DNA of 64,000 nucleotides from Halobium salinum (GTDB lineage Archaea > Halobacteriota > Halobacteria > Halobacteriales > Haloferacaceae). The stretch is from contig NZ_JAODIW010000009.1 in NCBI RefSeq assembly GCF_026586625.1, positions 62,001-126,000 on the forward strand. The letters are read 5' to 3'. The notes beneath the pieces are model-generated. The model ran no database searches. It was not told the origin of the DNA and was given only the letters and a program-made list of their open reading frames with translations. Positions 26,354-33,497 of the stretch are shown here, piece by piece (the first letter of the stretch is position 1; every line of letters starts with the position of its first letter). The position numbers were made by a program, and so were the translations under genes.

Positions 26354-26995
26354 ATGCGAACAGTCACGAAAGCGGCGGTCGTCGCCCTCGGTGCGGTCGG
26401 TGTCTGGTCGGCGTACCGGACCTACTCCGACCGGCAGACGGAGTCGGTCGACTACGAGGTCGTCGACCACCTCGGTCGGGTCGAACTCCGGCGCTATCCC
26501 GACACCGTCGTCGTCGAGACGACGGCCTCGGGCGACGGCACCGCCTTCCGGCGCCTGTTCCGATACATCGCCGGCGACAACGTCGTCGACGAGGAGATTT
26601 CGATGACGACGCCGGTCGCGACGGAGTCGACGGAGGCGGCCGAGGACGGTTCGACCGAGATACCCATGACGACGCCGGTCGCGACGGAGTCGGCGGAGTC
26701 GGGCGTTCGGATGCAGTTCTTCCTCCCGAAGCACTACACCGCCGAGTCGGCGCCGAAGCCGACCGACGACTCGGTGACGGTGCGGGCGATTCCCGGCCGG
26801 ACGGTCGCGGTCCTCCCGTTCACGTGGTACGCGACGGACCGCCGCGTCGAGAAGAAGACCCGCGACCTGCTCGCGACGCTGACCGAACACGGCGTCTCGC
26901 CGACCGGCGAGCCGTTCGTCATGCAGTACGAGGGGCCGGGGACGCCGCCGTTCATGCGTCGCAACGAGGTCGCCGTCGAGGTACCGACTCGCTGA
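26354..26995 (+). CDS. SOUL/HEBP-family protein with N-terminal membrane anchor
   Basis: At 213 residues, the SOUL heme-binding-like domain is clear: VDYEVVDHLGRVELRRYPDT, AFRRLFRYIAGDN, ISMTTPVATE, FFLPKHYT and the C-terminal RNEVAVEV. The first 20 residues (VTKAAVVALGAVGVWSAY) form one membrane helix, so the domain is probably anchored. The MTTPVATES segment occurs twice 21 residues apart, with 27 identical bases, extending a motif that often occurs doubled in this family. Heme binding is inferred from the family only. Confidence 0.85.
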   Translation: MRTVTKAAVVALGAVGVWSAYRTYSDRQTESVDYEVVDHLGRVELRRYPDTVVVETTASGDGTAFRRLFRYIAGDNVVDEEISMTTPVATESTEAAEDGSTEIPMTTPVATESAESGVRMQFFLPKHYTAESAPKPTDDSVTVRAIPGRTVAVLPFTWYATDRRVEKKTRDLLATLTEHGVSPTGEPFVMQYEGPGTPPFMRRNEVAVEVPTR

Positions 26996-27038
26996 CCGAC
27001 TCGAACGAGCCGACGCGGGGTGGGTCGACCCGGCCGAT

Positions 27039-28313
27039 TCAGTAGTCGATTCGCGTGATTTCCTCCACCGGCCACTGGCTCAGCACCTCGACGCCGTTCT
27101 CGCGGACGACGACCATCTCCTCCACCCTGACGCCCTGCCGGCCGGCCGGCTCCTGTGTCTCGACGGCCATCGTCATCCCCTCCTCGATTTCGATGGGGTG
27201 GTCGGGGGAGAGCCCGCGCCAGACGAGGGGAACTTCGTACAACTGGAGCCCCAGCCCGTGTGCCCAGTGATTCGTCGTCAGCTGCCAGTGTTCGTCCGCG
27301 TCGTAGAAGTCGGCGTGTTCGCCCTCCATATCCGGGAACCCCCGGGCGATGTCGTCCGTGGTGGCCCCCGGCTCGATTCGTTCGAGTACGTCGTAGAGGT
27401 TGTCGCGGGCGGTCTCGTAGGCGTCTCGCTGCTCCTGCGTAGGTTCGCCCATCGAGAACGTCCGGTAGTAACACGAGCGGTAGCCGAGGTAGCCGATGTT
27501 GTAGAAGTCGGCGTAGACGAGGTCACCCGGTCGAATCATTCGGTCGGTGGTGTTCGCCTGATGCTTCGGCCAGGTGTTCGGTCCCGAGGTGAGGTAGCCG
27601 CCCTGGGCCATCGCCCCGTGACGCCACAGTTCGCGGACGGCGTCGCCCCACACCTCGGACTCGCGCTTCCCGGGTTCGGCTTCGTTCTTGATGGCCTGGA
27701 ACCCGGCTTCGCAGATGGCGGCCACCTGCCGGAGACACTCGATTTCGTCGCGCGTCTTCGTCTTGCGGGCGTCCTCCATCACCGCGGCACACTCGGCGGG
27801 GCGGAGGTCGACCCCCTGTGATTCGAGCGCGTCGTGGAGGCCGGCGTGGCCCACGTCGATGCCGACCGGTTCCTTCGCGTACCCGTACTCCTCCAGGGCC
27901 GAAGCGACACCTTCGGCCATGGTCTCGAGGAGGAACTCCCGGGCGGAGTCGCGCCCGGACGCGCGCGGGACGTTTCCGAGCGCGGGGCAGGCGTACCGAA
28001 CGTCGGCAAGCCACGGGCAGTTGAACCGCTGGTTGGAGGCGTGGTCGGCGGTGTCCCAGTGGACGACCTGCCCGTCTTCGAGCAGGAGGGAGTAGTGGTC
28101 CGCGCCGCTTCCGCCGGTCATCGCGAGGCCGGTGACGTACCGGATGTTCGGGTCGTCGAGGAGGAGCATCGCGCCGAGGCCCGCCTCGTCCATGCGTTCG
28201 AGCGCGCGCTCGCGGCGCTCCTCGCGCAGGCGTTTCACGTCGATGCGCTCCTCCCAGTCGACGGCCATCGTCCCGCGGGTACCCTCCATGAACGACCGCT
28301 CGTACAGCGACAT
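27039..28313 (-). CDS. M24-family (creatinase/aminopeptidase P fold) protein
   Basis: A 424-residue pita-bread-fold protein. The N-terminal creatinase-like domain has NIRYVTGLAMTGG. Of the five metal ligands of M24 peptidases I see Asp269 in VYADFYNIG, His352 in HWAHGLGLQ, Glu385 in MAVETQEPAG and Glu398/399 in VRVEEMVVV, but the second aspartate position (normally a YxSD-type motif) reads GYRSCYYRTF with Cys281. A prolidase with altered metal site, or a non-peptidase relative, is therefore likely. It is read toward the SOUL gene and away from the EthD gene. Confidence 0.8.
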   Translation of the reverse strand: MSLYERSFMEGTRGTMAVDWEERIDVKRLREERRERALERMDEAGLGAMLLLDDPNIRYVTGLAMTGGSGADHYSLLLEDGQVVHWDTADHASNQRFNCPWLADVRYACPALGNVPRASGRDSAREFLLETMAEGVASALEEYGYAKEPVGIDVGHAGLHDALESQGVDLRPAECAAVMEDARKTKTRDEIECLRQVAAICEAGFQAIKNEAEPGKRESEVWGDAVRELWRHGAMAQGGYLTSGPNTWPKHQANTTDRMIRPGDLVYADFYNIGYLGYRSCYYRTFSMGEPTQEQRDAYETARDNLYDVLERIEPGATTDDIARGFPDMEGEHADFYDADEHWQLTTNHWAHGLGLQLYEVPLVWRGLSPDHPIEIEEGMTMAVETQEPAGRQGVRVEEMVVVRENGVEVLSQWPVEEITRIDY

Positions 28314-28616
28314 GGGTTCGGCTTCTTGTGGGTGTGTAATGAATGTACGCCGTAATTCGGTTTCGTCGTCCCGGGTGTCGTCTTGTGAGTTGCGCTTGCC
28401 GACGCTTCCGACACGGCCGGAGTGACCTTCGGAAGCGCCCGGCCCCTTTCGGAACCCCCCGACGGCTGTTCGGTGTTCGTCGTCGCCGCGGGGCGTTCTA
28501 GGGACGAACCAACACCACCGTGTCCGCAGAAAAACCGCACGAGGGCGCCGGAGCCGACGGCCGCCGTTCGTGTCGCCCTCGGGTTTTATGCTCGGCCGCG
28601 ACCAGCCTCAGAGCGG
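28314..28616. other. Divergent intergenic region
   Basis: No gene is seen. TTTTATG at 28584-28590 is a TATA candidate for the plus-strand EthD gene; TGAATGTACG-like AT-richer sequence near 28335-28345 may serve the minus-strand M24 gene. Confidence 0.4.
28584..28590 (+). promoter_or_regulatory. TATA box of the EthD-duplication gene
   Basis: TTTTATG, 27-33 bases before the ATG at 28617, fits a leaderless promoter. Confidence 0.5.
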
Positions 28617-29336
28617 ATGTACAAGCACGTCGCGCTACTGGTACGTAAACCGGGGATGAGCCACGAGGAGTTCGTCGACTACTGGCAGACGAACCACACG
28701 CCCATCGCCCGGGAGATAGAGGCCGTCGTCAAGTACGCGACGGTCCAGCCGGTCACCCCCGAAGCCGCGGAGTTCGACGGGCTCGCCGAGCTGTACTTCG
28801 AGGACCTGGACGCCCTGCACGCCGCTCTCGGCTCCGACGGGAACCGCGACTACGACCCGGCGAAGGGGAAAGCGAAGGAAGCGCGCGAGGACGTGGACAA
28901 CTTCCTCGACATCGAGAGCCGACCGCGGTTCATCGGCGAGGTCGTAACTCAGAAAGACGAGGTCGACGGCGACACCGACGGCCTCTACAAGCACTCGGCG
29001 TTCCTCGTCCGCAAAGAGGGGATGAGCCACGAGGAGTTCGTCGACCACTGGCAGAACGAGCACACGCCCATCGCTCGGGAGATTGAGGGCGTCGTCAAGT
29101 ACGACACCGTTCTCCCGGTCGACGCACCCCACGCCGAGTTCGACGGCATCGCGGAACTGTACTTCGAGGACCTGGACGCGCTGCACGACGCACTCGGGTC
29201 GGAGGGCTCCCGCGATTACGACCCGGCGAAGGGGAAGGCCAAGGAGGCCAGAGAGGACGTGAACAACTTCCTCGCCATCGACGAGCGCCCCCGATTCATC
29301 GGTCGTGAAACCGTCCAGAAGGACGAGACGCGGTGA
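28617..29336 (+). CDS. Tandem EthD-domain protein
   Basis: This 239-residue protein has two EthD (dimeric alpha-beta barrel) units, about 1-115 and 122-235. Each has MSHEEFVDxW, HTPIAREIE, VVKY, LYFEDLDALH and DYDPAKGKAKEAREDV, so the halves are close duplicates. EthD proteins normally dimerise; here one chain can supply both halves. Members assist oxidative or quinone chemistry. The start is the ATG with a TATA box 27-33 bases upstream. A single-domain relative sits at 35.3 kb. Confidence 0.85.
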   Translation: MYKHVALLVRKPGMSHEEFVDYWQTNHTPIAREIEAVVKYATVQPVTPEAAEFDGLAELYFEDLDALHAALGSDGNRDYDPAKGKAKEAREDVDNFLDIESRPRFIGEVVTQKDEVDGDTDGLYKHSAFLVRKEGMSHEEFVDHWQNEHTPIAREIEGVVKYDTVLPVDAPHAEFDGIAELYFEDLDALHDALGSEGSRDYDPAKGKAKEAREDVNNFLAIDERPRFIGRETVQKDETR

Positions 29337-29346
29337 TTCCGCGCCG

Positions 29347-29964
29347 ATGAGCGACACCGACTCCGACTCGGACCCCGTCGCCGCCTACCGCGAGCAGGTC
29401 GAGGCCGCCTTCCCGGAACTCGCCGACGTCGAGGACGAGACGTTGCGCGAGCAGGTCGTCGAGGCGTGGTGTCTCGGCCTCGACCGCGGGGGGTGGCGAG
29501 ACGTCGAGGACATCCCCTACGCGTGGAACATCGACGAGGTGAGCAACGTCGAGCACGTTCGGGGGGTGACCCGCATCGCCATCCGTATCGCCGAAGAACA
29601 GCGCGAGTTCCACGGCGCCGACCCGGACCTCGACACCGTTCGGGCCGCCTGCCTACTCCACGACGTGGGAAAGTGCTACGAGTACGTCGCCCACGTCGAC
29701 GCCGACCTCGTGGACCCGGACCCCGAGTACGCGACCGAGGAGGTGCCCCACTCCATGTCGGGGTACGCACTGGCCCACGAGGTGGGCTGTCCGCTCGCGG
29801 TCCAGCGGGCCATCCCGCACTTCATCGGCGAGATTCCGAAGCGCACGCTCGAAGCCGAACTCGTGACGAGCGCGAACTCGGCGTCCTCGAACGCCATCAC
29901 ACAGGCGACGATGGGTCTCTCGCTGAAGGAGTGGGTGAAGAAGTACTCACAGACACAGGAGTAG
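29347..29964 (+). CDS. HD-domain phosphohydrolase-like protein
   Basis: A 205-residue protein. The HD pair is in ACLLHDVGKCYEYV; an upstream His is in VEHVRGVTRIAIRIAEE and later His residues in HSMSGYALAHEVG and PHFIG complete a metal-type site. This is the layout of small HD phosphohydrolases acting on nucleotides or phosphate esters. It starts 10 bases after the EthD stop codon, so the two genes form an operon, but no shared pathway is evident. Confidence 0.82.
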   Translation: MSDTDSDSDPVAAYREQVEAAFPELADVEDETLREQVVEAWCLGLDRGGWRDVEDIPYAWNIDEVSNVEHVRGVTRIAIRIAEEQREFHGADPDLDTVRAACLLHDVGKCYEYVAHVDADLVDPDPEYATEEVPHSMSGYALAHEVGCPLAVQRAIPHFIGEIPKRTLEAELVTSANSASSNAITQATMGLSLKEWVKKYSQTQE

Positions 29965-30034
29965 GCGGTCGTCGGCGCGGTCGAGGTCACGACGGCCACC
30001 CGGCTTCTTCTCGCCCGCGTCCGAAAGCCAGTCG

Positions 30035-30433
30035 ATGGCAGAGTCACCCGAGACGCCGACGAAGCTCAACCTGAACAGCGTCGAAGCCCGCGACCTCGAC
30101 GAGTTCGACCCCCGACTGAAGGCCGTCGGCTACGAACTCCGACCCGAGGAGATGCGCCCGTCCGTCTGGCAGTTCGACCCCGACGAGCGGATGAACCGTC
30201 ACTACCACGAGGAGCAGGAGGAACTGTACCACGTCCTCTCCGGGCGGTTCGTCCTCGAACTCGGGGAGAGCGGCGAAGAAGAGATGGAACTTGAGGCCGG
30301 CGACGTGACCGTCGTCGCTCCCGAGACGGTCCGGCAACTTCGGTGCGTCGAGCCAGGCGAGGTGTTCGTCGTGGGGGCGCCGCCGGTGAAAGACGACGGC
30401 GTGGTTCTGGAGCACGCCGGCGGGGGAGAGTAG
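30035..30433 (+). CDS. Cupin-domain protein
   Basis: The product is a single beta-barrel cupin of 132 residues. Motif 1 includes MNRHYHEEQEELYHVLSG with two His and Glu as probable metal ligands; motif 2 is in EAGDVTVVAPETVRQL, where the usual His is missing. Such small cupins bind a metal and often a sugar or organic acid. It lies 70 bases behind the HD gene. The function is unknown. Confidence 0.82.
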   Translation: MAESPETPTKLNLNSVEARDLDEFDPRLKAVGYELRPEEMRPSVWQFDPDERMNRHYHEEQEELYHVLSGRFVLELGESGEEEMELEAGDVTVVAPETVRQLRCVEPGEVFVVGAPPVKDDGVVLEHAGGGE

Positions 30434-30470
30434 TCGAGAGCCGACTACGGAGACGACAGGGGAGAAGACA

Positions 30471-30476
30471 TTTATC
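30471..30476 (+). promoter_or_regulatory. TATA box of the first Tat lipoprotein gene
   Basis: TTTATC, 22-27 bases before the ATG at 30498, preceded by purine-rich sequence. It is placed for a leaderless start. Confidence 0.5.
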
Positions 30477-30497
30477 GGGTGCCGGAAGTGGGGCCGT

Positions 30498-31196
30498 ATG
30501 CACTCCCGCCGCGACGCCCTCCACGCGCTCGCTGTGACCGCCGGCGCCGGCGCTCTCACCGGTCTCGCCGGCTGTGCCGGTGACGCGCCCGCCGGTTCGG
30601 GGCCGGGGTCGACGACCGCGTCGGCGCCGACCACCGAGTCGACGACGACCCACTCGACCGACGCGCCTGCACCGACTACGACGACGAGCCGTTCGGCGAC
30701 CGCCGAACCGTCGTCGCCGACCGACCTCGTCGTCACGGAGACCGCTCCGGCGGGCGCCCCATCGCCGCCGAGCGGGGTGGCGACCGGCGACGCTCCCGAC
30801 GGTCCGGTCGTGGCGTCGCTCGCGGTCACCGGCCCCGACAGTCGGGACCTCCTCGACGGCAACCCACCGCACTCGCTGTGGGTGGTGAACGCGACGGACC
30901 GGCCCCGGGACGTGTCGTTCCGGCTCTCGACGCGCGGGGAGCCGGTCGTCGAGCGGACGGCGACGTTCCCGTCCGGCGGCCGGGCGTTCCTCGAACTCCG
31001 GGCGCCGGCGAGCTACGAGGTCGCCGTCGAGTCGGCGGGGAACGCGCTTCGGGAGGCTATCGACGAGTCGTGGTTCGACTGCAACCGCTCGTCGTCGACG
31101 GTCGCGGTCGGACCGGATGACGTCGAGATGGAGAGCGTCTCGACGATGCTCGAGTGCGTGTCCGTGACGCCCGACGGGCGGATAGGTGGGCGATGA
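30498..31196 (+). CDS. Tat lipoprotein, paralogue 1
   Basis: At 232 residues, it carries twin arginines in MHSRRDALH, a hydrophobic stretch and the lipobox LAGC near residue 26, so Tat export and lipid anchoring are expected. A Thr/Ser/Pro tether (about 30-75) leads to a beta-rich domain with GPVVASLAVTGPDSRDLL, PPHSLWVVNA, VVERTATFPSGGRAFLELRA and a final SWFDCNRSS with two cysteines. The next gene is a clear paralogue whose ATG overlaps this stop codon. The role is unknown. Confidence 0.8.
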   Translation: MHSRRDALHALAVTAGAGALTGLAGCAGDAPAGSGPGSTTASAPTTESTTTHSTDAPAPTTTTSRSATAEPSSPTDLVVTETAPAGAPSPPSGVATGDAPDGPVVASLAVTGPDSRDLLDGNPPHSLWVVNATDRPRDVSFRLSTRGEPVVERTATFPSGGRAFLELRAPASYEVAVESAGNALREAIDESWFDCNRSSSTVAVGPDDVEMESVSTMLECVSVTPDGRIGGR

Positions 31197-31855
31197 CGCG
31201 CCGGTCGCCTCGGCCACCTCTGCCGGTTCGCGCGACCCGCCGGTCGCTGCTCCGCGGCGTCGGCCTCGCGACCGTCGCCGGTCTCGGCGGCTGTCTCACC
31301 GCGCGCCGGCTGTCGGTCGAACACGGTCTCGTCGGCGCCGACGACCTCCTCGTGACCGAGATTTCCGAACCCGAAGGGTTGCCGATGCTCCCACCCGGTG
31401 TGGACGACGGTAAGGGCGGCGGCGACGGCGACGCCGAGGGCGAGGACGGTGTCGGCGGCGTCGACGGCCGCCCCGAGGGTCCCGTGGTCGCGTCGCTCGC
31501 GGTGGCGGGTCCCGACGGCCGGAGCCTCCTCGGCGACGACCCGCCACATTCGCTGTGGGTCGTCAACGCCGCGGGCGAGGCGCGCGCGGTCACCGCCCGG
31601 CTCTCGACCGGCGGGGAGTCGGTCGTCGAGCGGACGGCGACGTTCCCGGCCGGCGGCCGGGCGTTCCTCGAACTCCGGGTGCCGGCGAGCTACGAGTTCG
31701 TCGTCCGGTCCGGCGGTTCGGAGCGCCGCGAGGACGTGGCCGAGTCGTGGTTCGACTGCAACAGTTCCTCGCAGGTGGTCGTCGTCACCGGGGACGGTAT
31801 CGAAGCGGCCGGCGTCTCGACGCAGATGGGCTGTCCGTCGCTCCCGTGGGTGTGA
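31193..31855 (+). CDS. Tat lipoprotein, paralogue 2
   Basis: The 220-residue product starts in an ATGA overlap with the previous gene. The signal has RATRRSLLRGVG (twin arginine) and lipobox LGGC. The mature domain repeats the features of its neighbour: GPVVASLAVAGPDGRSLL, PPHSLWVVNAAGEARAV, VVERTATFPAGGRAFLELRV, SWFDCNSSS. The tether is Gly/Asp-rich instead of Thr/Pro-rich. The pair likely acts together at the cell surface, perhaps as a hetero-complex (inference from coupling and similarity). Confidence 0.78.
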   Translation: MTRRSPRPPLPVRATRRSLLRGVGLATVAGLGGCLTARRLSVEHGLVGADDLLVTEISEPEGLPMLPPGVDDGKGGGDGDAEGEDGVGGVDGRPEGPVVASLAVAGPDGRSLLGDDPPHSLWVVNAAGEARAVTARLSTGGESVVERTATFPAGGRAFLELRVPASYEFVVRSGGSERREDVAESWFDCNSSSQVVVVTGDGIEAAGVSTQMGCPSLPWV

Positions 31856-31879
31856 CCCGTTTCGAGTGCGCGGCGTGAC

Positions 31880-32845
31880 TCAGACCGGGTCCATCCCGGC
31901 GTCCCGTCTGAGGGTGTTGACGTACTGGCGGAAGCCGCTCTCGAGGTCGTATTCGGGGTCGTAGCCGAGGTCTTCCCGGGCGGCGGTCATGTCCAGCTTC
32001 TGGGTCCACGGGAGTTCGCCCTCGTCGCTGACGGTGAGGTCGGCGTCGGGCATGATTTTCCGCATCGCCTCGACGGCCTCGCGGATGGTGGCGAGTTCGC
32101 CGCGGACGTTGTAGATTCGCTTCGAGAGGCGGTTCTCGTCGGTGAACGCCGCGCGGCGGAACGCCTGGGCGATGTCGGCGACGTGCTGCCAGTCGACGTG
32201 TTGGTCGCCGTACTCGACGGCGAACGACTCCCCCATCGCGGGTTTCTCGACGATGTTCGCGAGGAACGCCGACCCGCCCGTCTCGCGGTAGGCGCCGTAG
32301 GCGACCGTCGGGCGCAGGCCGACGTGGGAGACGTCGTGGTCCTCGAAGTACACCCGCGCCTGGTGTTCGTTGTACTCCTTCGTCGCGCCGTACAGCGTGT
32401 CGGGGTAGACGAGGTCCTCCTCGTCGACCCACCAGTCGCCGCCGTCGTCGTAGTTCGTCGGGGGGGCGTAGACGGCCGCCGAGGAGGCCCACGCGACGCG
32501 CTCGACCTGGTCGTCGAGGATACGCGCGGCCTCGAACACGTTGTTCGTCCCCTGGATGTTCACGTCCTGGGCGAGTCGAGGATTCTCGCGGGCGGTGGTC
32601 GTGAGGAGCGCGGCGAGGTGGACGACGTGGGTCGCGCCGGTCTCCCGAATCGCGCGAAGCACGTCCGTCGGGTCGCTCACGTCGCCGCGGCGAATCGTCA
32701 CATCGTCTTCGACGTCCAGTTTCTCGAGGATGCGGGGGTCGGTCGAGAGGTCGTAGGCGACCACGTCGTGGCCCGCCTCGACGAGGTCCGCCGCGGTGTA
32801 CGAGCCGATGAAACCGGTCCCGCCGGTGACTAGAACCGTTGCCAT
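31880..32845 (-). CDS. NAD-dependent sugar epimerase/dehydratase (extended SDR)
   Basis: A 321-residue extended SDR with TGGTGFIG at the N-terminus, VVHLAALLTT, and the active-site tyrosine and lysine in YGATKEYNE. Closest in layout are UDP-glucose 4-epimerase-like and related nucleotide-sugar enzymes; the C-terminal lobe is typical in length. It likely modifies a nucleotide sugar, but it is far from the 2.5-6 kb block. It converges with the lipoprotein pair. Confidence 0.85.
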   Translation of the reverse strand: MATVLVTGGTGFIGSYTAADLVEAGHDVVAYDLSTDPRILEKLDVEDDVTIRRGDVSDPTDVLRAIRETGATHVVHLAALLTTTARENPRLAQDVNIQGTNNVFEAARILDDQVERVAWASSAAVYAPPTNYDDGGDWWVDEEDLVYPDTLYGATKEYNEHQARVYFEDHDVSHVGLRPTVAYGAYRETGGSAFLANIVEKPAMGESFAVEYGDQHVDWQHVADIAQAFRRAAFTDENRLSKRIYNVRGELATIREAVEAMRKIMPDADLTVSDEGELPWTQKLDMTAAREDLGYDPEYDLESGFRQYVNTLRRDAGMDPV

Positions 32846-33091
32846 ACCGGACGGGCGGGCGATTCGATGAAAAAGGTTTCCCGTTATCGTTCGTGTGGTT
32901 CTCGGCTGCAGTCGAGTTCGCGGTTACTCGCGGAGCCGATACTGTCGTACTATCGGCCCCTTTCGGAGCTCCACCCACCGCGCCGTGCCACACCCTCCCC
33001 AGCCGACTCCGTCGCTCCCATCGGTCGCTCGGTCGTCCCTCGCACGCCGCTGCCTCGCCGACGAGACGGCTCGCCAGCGCGCGCCACTTCT

Positions 33092-33475
33092 CTACTCCAA
33101 CTCGCGAACCTCGCTCGCCAACTCGCTCTCGACGCCACCGGTGTTCTCCGTGCCCGAGGGTTCGAACAATAACATCTCCGCCGTCGGCTCCGCCACGGGG
33201 CGGTGCTCCACACTACGCGGCACCACCAGCAGTTCACCCGCCTCCAGCACTACGTCGTCGGCCTCGCGGAACTCGATGCGGAGGCGACCGTCGGTCACCA
33301 GAAACATCTCGTCCGCGTCCTCGTGCTCGTGCCAGACGAACTCGCCCTCAGCCTTCGCGAGCTTCACTTCCTGGCCGTTCAACGCGCCCGCCAGCCGCGG
33401 CGACCAGGGTTCGTCGAACGAATCGAAGGCGTCGTCGAGGGTCACTTTCTCCACGGAACCGACGAGGCACCCCAC
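33092..33475 (-). CDS. Cupin-domain protein
   Basis: A single cupin of 127 residues with motif 1 GEFVWHEHEDADEMFLVTDG (two His and a Glu for metal) and motif 2 GELLVVPRSVEHRPVAE with the third His. All four usual ligands are present, unlike the cupin at 30.0 kb. It ends 23 bases before the TPP-enzyme gene end and is read the same way, so it may be the last gene of that cluster. A GTG or ATG start some codons inside is also possible. Confidence 0.8.
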   Translation of the reverse strand: MGCLVGSVEKVTLDDAFDSFDEPWSPRLAGALNGQEVKLAKAEGEFVWHEHEDADEMFLVTDGRLRIEFREADDVVLEAGELLVVPRSVEHRPVAEPTAEMLLFEPSGTENTGGVESELASEVRELE

Positions 33476-33497
33476 GGAGAAGAGCCTGCCCGCCGCC

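Noticed and set aside
26603-26692. 27-base direct repeat in the SOUL gene (MTTPVATES twice)
   Set aside because: SOUL proteins often carry two such MT(T/A)PV motifs, so the repeat is probably a family feature made similar by codon use.
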